From contig JAJYEB010000122.1 of assembly GCA_021790375.1 (NCBI GenBank), positions 1-6,032 of the forward strand: 6,032 bases of DNA. Direction: 5' to 3'. Shown one piece after another: positions 1 through 5,209 of the stretch. The stretch is from Chloroflexota bacterium (lineage in GTDB: Bacteria; Chloroflexota; Limnocylindria; Limnocylindrales; CSP1-4). Position 1 is the stretch's first letter; each line of letters begins with the position of its first letter. Under the pieces are notes generated by a model. It was given only the letters and a program-made list of their open reading frames with translations. It was not told the DNA's origin and did not search any database. The translations under genes and the position numbers were made by a program.

Positions 1-1244
1 ACGTCCTCGACCAGCGTGGGGTCGAGCAGGAAGGCGGACGCGCCCTCCCCCCGGTCGACCATTGCGATCGCCTCGTCGGCGTCCTTGGTGTACGCGATAC
101 GGCCACCCCCCGCGGTGGCGGCACGGTCGACCTCGAGCAGCTGCTCCAGGGCCACCGCCAGCAGGCTGACGTCGAGCCAGCGCAGCGCCGGGGACGCGGC
201 CGGGTCGAGCAACGGCTCGAAGGCGGCGGGCCGCACGTGCAGGATGGCGGCCTGTCCGCCGGTCCAGAGGCCGAAGCGATGCGGGCGCAATTCCGGCGAC
301 CCCGCGCGCTGGCCGGCACCATGACCGGTCCGGACGGGTCCGAACGCCTCGAGCAGGGCATCCGGTGCCGGAAGCCGCTCCACGTCGAACAGGCCGGCGG
401 CGGCGGCCAGCAGGGACTCACCGGTGGGCCCGTCGCGCACCACCCGGTGCGTTGCCAGCACGGTCAGGGGCTGGTCGACGGGAAGCAGCAGCGCCAGCAG
501 GTAATCGAACGGCACCACCTCGGAGAGCGCGCGATCGCGGTGGCGCTCGTCGTGGTAGCGCAGGGCGGTCTCGTAGCGATGGTGCCCGTCGGCGATGGTC
601 AGGGCTCCGGCCGAGGCCGCCCGCAGCAGCTCGTCCGCCGGCGGACCCAGCGCCGGGTCGTCCACCGGCAGCTGCCAGAGCCGGTGCCGCACGCCCTCGT
701 CGTCGGTGAGATCGACCTGCGGGTCGGTGTGGCACACGGCCTCCAGGGCACGCATCGCGGCGCCGTCCGGGTCGGCGAACAGCAGCACGACCGGGCTGGC
801 GTTGGTGCCCGTCGCGCGCAGCAGGCGGTACCGGTCCTCCTTGGGCGCGCTCAGGGTCCGCTCGTGCGGAAGCACCCCCGATGCCGGGCCGGGCTCCTCC
901 ACGCGGAGCCGGGCGAAGAACCCGCGCTGTGCACGGTGCTCCGACGAACCGGGCAGGGTGTACGCCTCCTCGTAGACGTACACGGAGGGCTGGCGGTCCT
1001 TGCGCAGGGTGCCGTCGGACCGCCATGCCGCCAGGTCGCGGGCCGCGCGGCGATACCGCTCGTCCGGCGGGTCACCCGGCTCGTCGAGCGGGAGGTCGAG
1101 CCGGACGACGTTCCTCGGATGGCGGCGGGCCAGGGCGCGCTGCTGCGCCGGCGAGATCACGTCGTACGGCGGGCTCACCAGGTCGCGCGGGTCGCCGGCA
1201 CCGGCGTCGTACCGGAGCGCACGGAACGGTCGGAGTTCGGGCAC
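1..1244 (-). CDS. DUF1015 family protein (partial, C-terminus beyond left edge)
   Basis: This is a soluble protein of the DUF1015 family (PF06245); 414 residues are visible and the stop lies beyond the left edge. Family landmarks in order are the N-terminal PELRPFRALRYD segment with SPPYDVIS at about residues 24-31, the PHERTLSAPKEDRYRLL block at 126-142 followed by TGTNASPVVLL, and the hallmark ADGHHRYETAL at 218-228. The last visible residues, FLLDPTLVEDV, resemble the stretch shortly before the C-terminus, so I infer that only a few tens of residues are missing. The start is GTG at 1244-1242. No in-frame ATG fits, the family N-terminus begins there, and a TACCAT hexamer ends 8 nt upstream. 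There is no signal peptide or membrane helix, so it is probably cytoplasmic. The family is formally of unknown function. I recall, without being able to verify it, that some members were reported to phosphorylate free L-serine. Family assignment is firm; function is open. Confidence 0.93.
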   Translation of the reverse strand, partial: MPELRPFRALRYDAGAGDPRDLVSPPYDVISPAQQRALARRHPRNVVRLDLPLDEPGDPPDERYRRAARDLAAWRSDGTLRKDRQPSVYVYEEAYTLPGSSEHRAQRGFFARLRVEEPGPASGVLPHERTLSAPKEDRYRLLRATGTNASPVVLLFADPDGAAMRALEAVCHTDPQVDLTDDEGVRHRLWQLPVDDPALGPPADELLRAASAGALTIADGHHRYETALRYHDERHRDRALSEVVPFDYLLALLLPVDQPLTVLATHRVVRDGPTGESLLAAAAGLFDVERLPAPDALLEAFGPVRTGHGAGQRAGSPELRPHRFGLWTGGQAAILHVRPAAFEPLLDPAASPALRWLDVSLLAVALEQLLEVDRAATAGGGRIAYTKDADEAIAMVDRGEGASAFLLDPTLVED

Positions 1245-1252
1245 GGGACGTC

Positions 1253-1258
1253 ATGGTA
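1253..1258 (-). promoter_or_regulatory. putative -10 hexamer of the DUF1015 gene (leaderless)
   Basis: TACCAT reads on the minus strand and ends 8 nt before the GTG start. No Shine-Dalgarno sequence lies between them, so transcription would begin at or next to the start codon. No recognisable TTGACA-like -35 is present at the usual distance. The same arrangement recurs at four other genes in the window, which is the main support. Confidence 0.5.
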
Positions 1259-1271
1259 CGACACGCGGTGG

Positions 1272-1277
1272 TAGCCT
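1272..1277 (+). promoter_or_regulatory. putative -10 hexamer of the small lipoprotein gene (leaderless)
   Basis: TAGCCT lies 8 nt before the ATG at 1286, with no purine-rich ribosome binding site between. It is only 13 bp from the oppositely oriented TACCAT of the DUF1015 gene. Any -35 for one promoter would therefore fall on the -10 of the other. Confidence 0.45.
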
Positions 1278-1285
1278 CGCGACCG

Positions 1286-1786
1286 ATGGTGAGGATCGGC
1301 CGGGTTGGGCACGCACCAGCCGGGGCTCGCGGCCGGTCACTGGGGCTCGCGCTGCTGACCGCGGCGCTGCTGCTCGGTGCCTGTTCGGGGCCCCCCATTC
1401 CCGCCACTCCTCAGCCGGCCACCGGGGTGTTCACCGAGCTCGCCATCCTGGGCGGTTCGACCCCCAACCTGGTCAGCGGCGATCCCGGGTGCAATCAGCC
1501 GGACATGATCCCCTACGCCATCCACGCCCAGGTCCGGGTGCCCGCCAACGCGTCCCAGCTGACCGACGTGTACCTCTTCACCTGGGCCGACCACGGCTCC
1601 TGGATCCGGGGCGCGGTCGCGTTCGACTCGTGCCGCGCCGAGTACGCGGCCTCCCCGTCGGCCGCCGGCCGGACGGTCGACGAACTGGACGTCAGCCCGT
1701 ACCGCGCGTTCGGCGCCGGCTGGTCGCCGGCCCTGAAGAGCGCGCTGCAGCAGGCGATGACGGAGGCGGCTGGCAACGGCGGCTGA
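1286..1786 (+). CDS. small secreted lipoprotein of unknown function
   Basis: This 166-residue protein has a short Arg-rich n-region, a hydrophobic core at about residues 19-31 and a lipobox LLGAC, with the lipidated cysteine at residue 33. It should be exported by Sec (a twin-arginine route is not indicated) and anchored to the outer face of the membrane. After a Pro-rich spacer (34-46), the mature domain of about 120 residues is well ordered in appearance, with alternating hydrophobic stretches such as VYLFTW at 95-100 and WIRGAVAF at 106-113. Two further cysteines, C69 and C116, could form a disulfide. I do not recognise the family. The ATG at 1286 is chosen because it gives a normal signal peptide and has a -10-like element 8 nt upstream; the same frame stays open further upstream, but that would spoil the signal peptide and run into the divergent gene. 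Reality as a gene is well supported; function is unknown. Confidence 0.82.
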   Translation: MVRIGRVGHAPAGARGRSLGLALLTAALLLGACSGPPIPATPQPATGVFTELAILGGSTPNLVSGDPGCNQPDMIPYAIHAQVRVPANASQLTDVYLFTWADHGSWIRGAVAFDSCRAEYAASPSAAGRTVDELDVSPYRAFGAGWSPALKSALQQAMTEAAGNGG

Positions 1787-1789
1787 GCG

Positions 1790-1865
1790 CCCGGGCGGTT
1801 GCCGCGGCTCCATGGCGGGCAGGGCGCCCGTGTGCCCGGCACGGCTCCCGGGCGGTTACCGCGGC
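1790..1865 (+). repeat. 19-bp direct repeat pair between lipoprotein and regulator genes
   Basis: CCCGGGCGGTTGCCGCGGC at 1790-1808 recurs as CCCGGGCGGTTACCGCGGC at 1847-1865, 18 of 19 identical and 57 bp apart. Each copy contains a small inverted repeat: GCGG-TTG-CCGC at 1795-1805 and the more perfect GCGGT-T-ACCGC at 1852-1862. Another short inverted repeat, GTGCC-C-GGCAC, lies between them at 1832-1842. The position, about 30-110 bp upstream of the -10 of the regulator gene, suits an operator. No T-run follows any of these stems, so they do not look like an intrinsic terminator. Confidence 0.6.
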
Positions 1866-1897
1866 GCCGGAGCGGCCACGACGGCGGGCACGGGTGG

Positions 1898-1903
1898 TAG
1901 GCT
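1898..1903 (+). promoter_or_regulatory. putative -10 hexamer of the SufR-like regulator gene (leaderless)
   Basis: TAGGCT ends 6 nt before the ATG at 1910, with no Shine-Dalgarno sequence in between. It sits in the context GGTGGTAGGCTCGGGCG, very similar to the GGTGGTAGCCTCGCG before the lipoprotein gene at 1286. Confidence 0.5.
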
Positions 1904-1909
1904 CGGGCG

Positions 1910-2575
1910 ATGGACGACCGCCCCACGGACCAGCGGCACGCCCCCTCCCCGCAGGCGCTGCTGCTGGCGCTCCGGCGGACGGGCCCCCTGAGCCCGGACG
2001 GCCTTGCCGCGCAGTTCCGGATGAGCCGGACCGCGGTGCTGCAGCAGCTGCGGACACTCGCCGCGCAGGGCCTCGTCGAGCGGCGGAGCCTGCGACACGG
2101 CGTGGGCAGGCCGCGGCACCTCTACGACGTCACGGAACGCGCCCAGCCGCTGCTGCCGGCCAGCTACGACCGCCTGTCGGTCAGCCTGCTCGGAGCCGTG
2201 CGCGACGTCGGCGGCCCGGACCTCGTCGGCCAGGTCTTCGAGGCGCGCCGCGCGACGCAGGCGCAGGCCATCCGCGAGCGGTTCGCGGCCCGCGGTCTGT
2301 CGGGCGCGCCGCTCGCCGACAGGGCGCGCGAGCTGGCGGTGATCCAGGCCGAGCAGGGCTACGTCTGCGAGCTGCTCGACGACCACGGCCTCCGGCTGGT
2401 CGAGCACAACTGCCCGATCCGCCAGGTCGCCTCGGAGGCACCGGCGGCCTGCGAGGCCGAGGCACAGCTCTTCAGCGACGTCCTGGGCGTCGAGGTCGTG
2501 CGGGAGCGGCACATCGCGGCGGGGGCCCGCAGCTGCGAGTACCGGCTGGTCGAGGAACCGCCGGGCCGCGGCTGA
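1910..2575 (+). CDS. SufR-like winged-helix transcriptional regulator with Cys cluster-binding motif
   Basis: This is a 221-residue DNA-binding regulator of the SufR/COG2345 type. An N-terminal winged helix spans about residues 14-78: the helix-turn-helix is GPLSPDGLAAQF followed by MSRTAVLQQLRTL (25-50), with the wing around RHGVGRPRHLYDVTE (62-76). The C-terminal half is a sensor domain with the family pattern HNCPI...ACEAE...LG..V.RE.H...G...C.YR. Its cysteines C168, C181 and C209 are spaced C-X12-C-X27-C, which as I recall is the ligand spacing of the [4Fe-4S] cluster in cyanobacterial SufR. C153 is a fourth, less regular cysteine. SufR represses iron-sulfur assembly operons when its cluster is loaded. 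No suf gene is visible here: the upstream neighbour is an unrelated lipoprotein and the downstream gene is convergent, so its targets are elsewhere or differ. The upstream 19-bp repeats could be its own operator. I am sure of regulator class, and less sure that it is a true SufR ortholog. Confidence 0.88.
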   Translation: MDDRPTDQRHAPSPQALLLALRRTGPLSPDGLAAQFRMSRTAVLQQLRTLAAQGLVERRSLRHGVGRPRHLYDVTERAQPLLPASYDRLSVSLLGAVRDVGGPDLVGQVFEARRATQAQAIRERFAARGLSGAPLADRARELAVIQAEQGYVCELLDDHGLRLVEHNCPIRQVASEAPAACEAEAQLFSDVLGVEVVRERHIAAGARSCEYRLVEEPPGRG

Positions 2576-2588
2576 AGGAGCCCCGGGG

Positions 2589-2604
2589 GAGGCGCCTCGG
2601 CGCC
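2589..2604. terminator. GC-rich palindrome in convergent gap; weak terminator candidate
   Basis: The 32-bp gap between the convergent stops holds the perfect 10-bp palindrome GAGGCGCCTC (2589-2598), overlapping GGCGCC-TC-GGCGCC (2591-2604). A stem there could slow polymerase from both sides, but no T-tract follows on either strand, so this is not a classic intrinsic terminator. Confidence 0.25.
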
Positions 2605-2607
2605 GCG

Positions 2608-3663
2608 CTAGGCCTCCTCGCGCTCGACCGTCTTCCGTGTGGGGGGTTTCACGCGGGGCGGGGCGACATCGTGCACGCCCTCCACGAACGACGCCTGCCG
2701 CGCCCACTCGGCTGCCTGCAGCTGCTCCTCGAGCGACAGGATCCCGAGGCGGGACAGCGTGGCGAGCTCGTCGCGGATGTAGGTCTTGAGCATCTCGGGG
2801 CCGTCGGTGTTGATGGTGTACTTGATGCCGTTCCGACGGAACGTGTCGAAGATCCAGCGGAACTCGTCCCAGCCGGACACGACGCCCGTGTTCAGGTTGC
2901 TGGTGGGACAGACCTCCAGCACGATCCCGCGCTCGCGGATCATGGCCATGGTCCGGGGGTCGTAGGCGGCCTTCACGCCGTGCCCGATCCGTGCCGGCTC
3001 GAGCTGCTCGATGACCTCCGAGACCTCTTCGACCGGCCCGGCCTCGCCGGTGTGGACGGTGACCCCGAGGCCATGGCGTCGGCAGCGATCGAACAGCCGG
3101 CGATACTCGCGCACCCGGAAGGAGGCGGTCTCCGGACCGGCGACGTCGATGCCCACCACGCCGCGCCCGCGGTAGGCGATCGCCTTCTCGGCCATGATCT
3201 CGTTGAGCTGGTACGGGAAGGCGCGGTCCAGGCACAGGATCAGGCCGGGGCGCACGGGATACTCCAGCACCGCGCGGTCCATCCCCCGGATCGCCGCGCT
3301 GATGATGTGGTCCAGGTCCTGCTCGCCGCCCCGGTTGCGCTTCATGGGGTTGAAGCGCAGTTCCATGGTGGTCACGTTGTTCTTGCGGTAGGCGCCTCCC
3401 ACCACCTCGTACACCGACCGCTCGATCGCCAGCGGCGATGACTGGATCAGCTCGGTCCAGTGGAAGAGCTGGAGGTATCCGTCGAAGGAATGGCCGTGCC
3501 GGGGGGAGACCGTGATCATGTCGCGGAACTCCCAGTAGTCCTTGGTGGGAAGCTTGATCCCCTGGGCGTGGGCGATCCCCCACATGATGGAGGGCGTCAC
3601 GGCGCCGCCGAGGTGGCAGTGCAGTTCGGCGAGAGGCACGCGGCGCGGGAACGAGGCTGGCAT
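2608..3663 (-). CDS. adenosine deaminase superfamily hydrolase (variant active site)
   Basis: This is a metal-dependent TIM-barrel deaminase of the adenosine/AMP deaminase superfamily, 351 residues from the start used here and of normal family length. Landmarks are the zinc-binding HxH in ELHCHLGGA (H15, H17), MELRFNP (100-106), GIDVAGPE (171-178), HTGEAG (zinc H204, catalytic E207), RIGHG (H228), EVCPTSNLNTG (250-260) and INTDGPEM (zinc D287). Metal and catalytic residues are intact. Two substrate-side positions differ from classical adenosine deaminases: GIDxAGDE reads AGPE, and the TDDP aspartate pair reads TDGP, so G288 replaces the aspartate that contacts the purine. Substrate could thus be another aminopurine or nucleoside. 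I prefer the ATG at 3663 because TACGAT ends 7 nt before it; an ATG 9 nt upstream (3672) would overlap that hexamer and add MSP. The oxidase gene ends 49 bp upstream on the same strand, so co-transcription is possible. Confidence 0.9.
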   Translation of the reverse strand: MPASFPRRVPLAELHCHLGGAVTPSIMWGIAHAQGIKLPTKDYWEFRDMITVSPRHGHSFDGYLQLFHWTELIQSSPLAIERSVYEVVGGAYRKNNVTTMELRFNPMKRNRGGEQDLDHIISAAIRGMDRAVLEYPVRPGLILCLDRAFPYQLNEIMAEKAIAYRGRGVVGIDVAGPETASFRVREYRRLFDRCRRHGLGVTVHTGEAGPVEEVSEVIEQLEPARIGHGVKAAYDPRTMAMIRERGIVLEVCPTSNLNTGVVSGWDEFRWIFDTFRRNGIKYTINTDGPEMLKTYIRDELATLSRLGILSLEEQLQAAEWARQASFVEGVHDVAPPRVKPPTRKTVEREEA

Positions 3664-3670
3664 CGGGCTC

Positions 3671-3676
3671 ATCGTA
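3671..3676 (-). promoter_or_regulatory. putative -10 hexamer of the deaminase-like gene (leaderless)
   Basis: TACGAT on the minus strand ends 7 nt before the ATG at 3663. It suggests that the gene has its own promoter even though it follows the oxidase gene closely. The 49-bp gap also holds GC-rich palindromes such as GGGGCCCC, but no Shine-Dalgarno sequence. Confidence 0.42.
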
Positions 3677-3712
3677 GCCGAGGCGGGGCCCCGGGGAGCA
3701 GGCCGGTACCGT

Positions 3713-4879
3713 TCAGCGCCACATCGGGCGGTCCTCGTGTGAACCCGCCAGCAATCGTCCCTCGCTGAAGCGCTCGAGCCCGAACGCCGAGATGTCGACG
3801 GTGGTCGCGCGGCCCCCGACGATCAGCTCGGCCATGCACGCCCCGACCGCCGGGGCCGTCTTGAACCCCGTGCCGCTGAAGCCGCAGTCCAGGTAGAAGC
3901 CGTCCGGTCCGGCGGCGCACAGGATGGGCCGCTGGTCCGGCGTGATCCCATCCTGGCCCCGCTGCGTGCTCTGGAGCTCGCCGTCCGCCATCGCCGGGAT
4001 CCGCCGGCAGATCCGGTCGACCACGCGCCCCACGAACTCGTCGGCAGGGCGGAGCACCTCCTCCGGCTCACCGCCGATGCCGGCGTCGTCTTCCAGGCCG
4101 ATCAGGGTGAGGTCACGCCCCTCGGGCCGGAAGTACATCGCGTTCCCGTCGTCGATCACCGTCGGGTGCCCCAGGCGCAGCGCCCGCGGGCGCCGGATGA
4201 ACGCCGTGTCGTGGCGCCACACGGTGACGGGCACGTCGAGGCCGACCAGGGCCGCCACGCCCCGCGCCCACGCACCGGCCGCATCGACCACGACCGGCGC
4301 CGAGAACGAGCCCCTGGTGGTGTCGACGGCGGCGACCCGCCCGCACTCGACCCGGATGGCGGTCATCTCGCAACCCTGCACCAGCCGCCCGCCCCGCTCG
4401 CGGGCCGCGGCCAGCAGCGCCGCGGTGGACCCGGACGGATCTGCGTAGCCCGACTCCGGTTCGTAGGCAGCCTCGTCGAAGTCGTCCGTGCGGAATGCCG
4501 GCGCAAGCCGGGCCACGTCGTCGGCCGACACCAGCATCGTCGAGATCCCCACGCGCTGCTGCATCTCGACGTTGGACCGCAGCCGCGCCGCGGCGTCGCG
4601 CGGATAGAGCTGCAGGAACCCCGTCCGCGTGAACCCGCACTCGCCGCCCACGCGCTCGCGCCAGTCGCGGAAGTACGCGAACGACGCCCAGGCGAGCCTG
4701 GCCTCCGGCTCCAGGTCGTAGTGCATGCGGACGAGCCCGCTGGAGCGACCGGTGGCGCCGCTCGCCAGCGTGCTCCGTTCGATCACGAGGGGCCGGAGCC
4801 CCTTCTCCGCGAGGTGGAACGCGAGGCTCGCGCCCTGGATGCCTCCCCCGATGACGATGGCGTCGGCGGTCTCGATCAT
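3713..4879 (-). CDS. FAD-dependent oxidoreductase, DAO family (sarcosine/glycine/amino-acid oxidase-like)
   Basis: This is a 388-residue soluble flavoenzyme of the DAO fold (PF01266). The N-terminal Rossmann motif is AIVIGGGIQGASLAFHLAEKG (residues 7-27), with E34 at the end of the second strand placed to bind the FAD ribose. SGATGRSSGLVR (40-51) is the usual second FAD-contact loop, DAAGAWA (199-205) the central strand motif, and ITPDQRPIL...GFSGTGFKTAPAVG (312-346) the C-terminal FAD-closing segment typical of sarcosine oxidase beta and glycine oxidase relatives. Such enzymes oxidise the C-N bond of amino acids or N-methylated amines, usually producing H2O2 or passing electrons on. The exact substrate cannot be read from sequence. 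ATG at 4879 is chosen because the fold begins at once and TACCAT ends 7 nt upstream; an in-frame ATG at 4954 would only add an Arg/Ala-rich extension unlike the family. The gene is divergent from an amino-acid-binding lipoprotein, which fits a catabolic role. Confidence 0.92.
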   Translation of the reverse strand: MIETADAIVIGGGIQGASLAFHLAEKGLRPLVIERSTLASGATGRSSGLVRMHYDLEPEARLAWASFAYFRDWRERVGGECGFTRTGFLQLYPRDAAARLRSNVEMQQRVGISTMLVSADDVARLAPAFRTDDFDEAAYEPESGYADPSGSTAALLAAARERGGRLVQGCEMTAIRVECGRVAAVDTTRGSFSAPVVVDAAGAWARGVAALVGLDVPVTVWRHDTAFIRRPRALRLGHPTVIDDGNAMYFRPEGRDLTLIGLEDDAGIGGEPEEVLRPADEFVGRVVDRICRRIPAMADGELQSTQRGQDGITPDQRPILCAAGPDGFYLDCGFSGTGFKTAPAVGACMAELIVGGRATTVDISAFGLERFSEGRLLAGSHEDRPMWR

Positions 4880-4886
4880 GAACCGG

Positions 4887-4892
4887 ATGGTA
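4887..4892 (-). promoter_or_regulatory. putative -10 hexamer of the FAD oxidase gene (leaderless)
   Basis: TACCAT on the minus strand ends 7 nt before the ATG at 4879, and the spacer carries no Shine-Dalgarno sequence. It is identical to the hexamer before the DUF1015 gene. Confidence 0.5.
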
Positions 4893-5020
4893 GCGGCGGC
4901 GACGCTCCCGCGGCACGGCCACGCGCACGGGGCTCGCGCGGCGACGAAGCTCACGCGGGATCGCGCGCTGGTGCGCCCGGCACGGCGACGTCTGAGGAAC
5001 CGGACCCGGGCGGCATGCTC

Positions 5021-5113
5021 TCGTGCGGGCCGGCTGCGATGCCGCGCGTCCTGCTGCGCGCCGGGAGCGATGCCGCCCGTCGTCGTGCGGGCCGGCTGCG
5101 ATTCTTTGCGTCC
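5021..5113 (+). repeat. three tandem 31-bp repeats upstream of the binding-protein promoter
   Basis: Units begin at 5021, 5052 and 5083. The first 20 bases of units 1 and 3 are identical (TCGTGCGGGCCGGCTGCGAT); unit 2 matches at 15 of 20. The remaining 11 bases agree well between units 1 and 2 (9 of 11), but unit 3 switches to TCTTTGCGTCC just where a -35 region is expected. The period is close to three helical turns. The array ends 9 bp before the -10 at 5123. Confidence 0.65.
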
Positions 5114-5122
5114 CGCAGGCAG

Positions 5123-5128
5123 TAGAAT
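5123..5128 (+). promoter_or_regulatory. putative -10 hexamer of the amino-acid-binding protein gene
   Basis: TAGAAT, preceded by GGCAG, is the best match to TATAAT in the region. Transcription would start near 5135, giving a leader of about 75 nt. No clear -35 consensus is seen, but the AT-rich patch ATTCTTTG at 5101-5108 lies at about the right distance. Confidence 0.5.
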
Positions 5129-5189
5129 GCGGCCACTTCACGTCCCTGAAGCAGACAGCTGGGGCTCGCGCGGTGACGCGCAACTACGC

Positions 5190-5199
5190 AAGGAGGAGG
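5190..5199 (+). promoter_or_regulatory. strong Shine-Dalgarno sequence of the amino-acid-binding protein gene
   Basis: AAGGAGGAGG lies before the ATG at 5210; its 3'-most GGAGG is 10 nt from the start codon. It fixes the start and is the only convincing ribosome binding site among the six genes here. Confidence 0.75.
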
Positions 5200-5209
5200 C
5201 GTTGACCCC

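Larger units (their letters stand above)
4929..5178 (+). repeat. 18-bp direct repeat pair flanking the control region (4929-4946 and 5161-5178)
   Basis: GGGGCTCGCGCGGCGACG at 4929-4946 recurs as GGGGCTCGCGCGGTGACG at 5161-5178, 17 of 18 identical and in the same orientation. The first copy contains the inverted repeat TCGC-GCG-GCGA, which is one base imperfect in the second. One copy lies about 50-67 bp upstream of the oxidase start; the other falls inside the predicted leader of the binding-protein mRNA. This entry spans both copies. Confidence 0.5.
4880..5209. promoter_or_regulatory. 330-bp divergent control region between oxidase and binding-protein genes
   Basis: No gene is supported here. 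In order it holds the oxidase -10 (4887-4892), the first copy of an 18-bp element (4929-4946), three 31-bp tandem repeats (5021-5113), a plus-strand -10 (5123-5128), the second 18-bp copy (5161-5178) and a ribosome binding site (5190-5199). The stretch 4947-5020 shows nothing recognisable. The density of repeats suggests several regulator sites serving one or both flanking genes. Confidence 0.65.

Noticed and set aside
237..1274. A 345-codon plus-strand open frame over the DUF1015 gene
   Set aside because: The opposite strand encodes the conserved DUF1015 motifs throughout; this frame shows none and would end inside the divergent promoter region.
1787..1865. Intrinsic terminator after the lipoprotein gene
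   Set aside because: Several short GC stems exist, but none is followed by a T-run.
1000..3441. An 813-codon open frame on the plus strand
   Set aside because: It overlaps four well-supported genes, its product is Arg/Pro/Gly-rich low-complexity sequence, and no family motif is visible. It is a GC-driven shadow frame.
1856..3583. A 575-codon open frame on the minus strand
   Set aside because: It covers the SufR-like gene antisense and the deaminase out of frame; its translation lacks motifs, whereas both overlapped frames have clear family signatures.
4880..4954. N-terminal extension of the FAD oxidase to an ATG at 4954
   Set aside because: The extra 25 residues are unlike the family, which begins just before the GxGxxG strand. 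The -10 box at 4887-4892 would lie inside the extension.
5021..5113. The 31-bp repeats as a CRISPR array
   Set aside because: The units are contiguous with degenerate tails rather than conserved repeats separated by unique spacers of similar size, there are only three, and no cas gene is nearby.
1322..5170. The decamer GGGGCTCGCG occurring four times (1322, 1342, 4929, 5161)
   Set aside because: The first two are within the lipoprotein signal-peptide coding region and share no flanking similarity with the others; a GC-rich decamer recurring by chance is plausible. Only the 18-bp pair at 4929 and 5161 is kept.
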